Shown: piece after piece, positions 63,304 to 64,000 of the stretch
Layout of the letters: each line of letters opens with the position of its first letter
Position numbering within the stretch: the first letter of the stretch is position 1
NCBI GenBank assembly: GCA_005518205.2
Contig: RFFC02000004.1
Location: forward strand, 62,001 to 126,000
Origin: Hormoscilla sp. GUM202
GTDB taxonomy: Bacteria > Cyanobacteriota > Cyanobacteriia > Cyanobacteriales > Desertifilaceae
Direction of reading: 5' to 3'
Length of the DNA: 64,000 nucleotides
The notes under the pieces: generated by a model
The model's input: only the letters and a program-made list of their open reading frames with translations
Databases searched by the model: none
Told to the model about the DNA's origin: nothing
Translations under genes and position numbers: made by a program

Positions 63304-64000
63304 GGCTCTTCGGTACTTGGGTTGCTAAACTATTGCTAATTTTGAAAAGCTAATAAACATCTTAGCTCAAAATTTTCTATGTTACGAAAACAAAATCCGC
63401 ACCGTTTAACTAACTTAATTTTTTGGTTAATACCTTCAACAATGCCATTAGTTGTTTTTTGCTCAAAATCTGCTGTTATCTCCACTAACCAGCGACGGAT
63501 TGTTCCTTGACTTTTGGGAAATAATTCTGCTGATTGTTTCAACCATTCTGCTAAATTCAATAAGCCATCAAACCAATTTATGCTCTCTTCAAATACTTTC
63601 CTAAAATTTTCTTTTAATTCATGCATCTTTTGCAGCTTCGGGAATTCTTTATTGACTTCTTCTAATTGGCTTTTTTGAGCTTCATTTAAATCATCGGAAT
63701 TAGCAAGAAGGACATATTTACTGTGATGAAGCACCTTGAGTTTTGCAGTTTTTTTCTTCTTATCATCCATGTTATTAACTTCTTTTTTTGTTTGCTTACG
63801 ACCATTGTCTAATTCTTCTTGAACCTGGTTCATTACATGAAATCTATCAGCTACTACCTCGGCGTGAGGCATTAATTTTTCTACCAAAGTTTTATAGGGA
63901 CGCCATAAATCAATGCTAACCTCTTCTATGCCTGATAACACGTCTATTCCCCAAGATAGCAACACTTTTTCAATGGCTTCTTGGGTTCGATCGGGGACTA
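63304..64000 (-). mobile_element. ISL3-family insertion sequence, partial
   Basis: It begins at GGCTCTTCGGTACTTGGGTT, which fits an ISL3 end, and runs off the window. The transposase covers most of it. The other end and target duplication are not visible. Confidence 0.6.
63336..64000 (-). CDS. ISL3 family transposase, C-terminal part
   Basis: The frame is open to the right edge (VPDRTQEAIEKVLLSWGIDV), so the N-terminus is outside. EEVSIDLWRPYKTLVEKLMPHAEVVADRFHVM carries the second acidic residue of the ISL3 DDE domain, and NGIVEGINQKIKLVKRCGFCF the glutamate. Residues about 75-110 are lysine-rich. Confidence 0.85.
   Translation of the reverse strand, partial: VPDRTQEAIEKVLLSWGIDVLSGIEEVSIDLWRPYKTLVEKLMPHAEVVADRFHVMNQVQEELDNGRKQTKKEVNNMDDKKKKTAKLKVLHHSKYVLLANSDDLNEAQKSQLEEVNKEFPKLQKMHELKENFRKVFEESINWFDGLLNLAEWLKQSAELFPKSQGTIRRWLVEITADFEQKTTNGIVEGINQKIKLVKRCGFCFRNIENFELRCLLAFQN

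Overview
The window is cyanobacterial chromosome, most likely from a filamentous Oscillatoriales-type species. Evidence: the octamer GCGATCGC (HIP1) is everywhere, and there is a complete alkane pathway (ado, aar) next to accA, an iron-stress isi operon (isiA, isiB, isiC), carB, pnp, dnaX and a group 2 sigma factor. The species assignment is inference; no rRNA or tRNA gene was seen.

Layout. 0-7 kb: DUF4112 protein, an unrecognised 353-residue protein, then ado-aar-accA and folE. 7-12 kb: a 1,585-residue TPR-CHAT gene cut by two in-frame TAA codons. 12-18 kb: a small membrane protein coupled to a GNAT enzyme, HEAT-repeat proteins, and a lipoprotein that fuses a catalytically degenerate trypsin-like domain to TPRs. 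18-23 kb: sigma factor and carB on the minus strand. 23-26 kb: isi operon. 27-30 kb: EAL-domain relic, pnp, and IS630 copy 1. 31-40 kb: SNF2 helicase, two tandemly duplicated Uma2 nucleases, SWIM protein, and an exported amine oxidase-RidA pair. 40-44 kb: HicB-like protein, TlyA, a membrane protein and a dynamin-like GTPase. 44-52 kb: an inverted duplication of a TPR-glycosyltransferase gene around an LRR-RTX secreted protein. 52-54 kb: a hybrid histidine kinase broken by repeats and IS630 copy 2. 54-58 kb: dnaX, a TPR relic and urtE. 58-61 kb: unrecognised and immunity-like genes and a toxin-antitoxin pair. 61-64 kb: nuclease-like protein, multicopper oxidase and an ISL3-family transposase running off the end.

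The most unusual property is the number of short mobile or palindromic repeats and their entry into genes. I can follow at least six palindrome families (called A-F in the entries), three TA- or 11-bp-flanked miniature elements, and a paired 99-bp element. Several have an internal control in the window. A duplicated locus lacks the palindrome that its partner has. Two Uma2 paralogues differ by an 18-bp repeat segment. A TPR gene is broken by a 93-bp element whose removal restores the frame. dnaX carries three repeat-derived segments in its linker, and one DNA repeat is read in different frames in DnaX and in a GTPase. This looks like a palindromic-element system that inserts in or near genes and is tolerated in protein linkers, similar in outcome to the Rickettsia palindromic elements. 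I cannot see what mobilises it.

Genes that plausibly work together are ado/aar/accA (fatty acyl-ACP to alkane), isiABC plus a small cysteine protein (iron limitation), SNF2 with SWIM, amine oxidase with RidA (imine production and clearance, both apparently exported), and the antitoxin/toxin pair at 60 kb.
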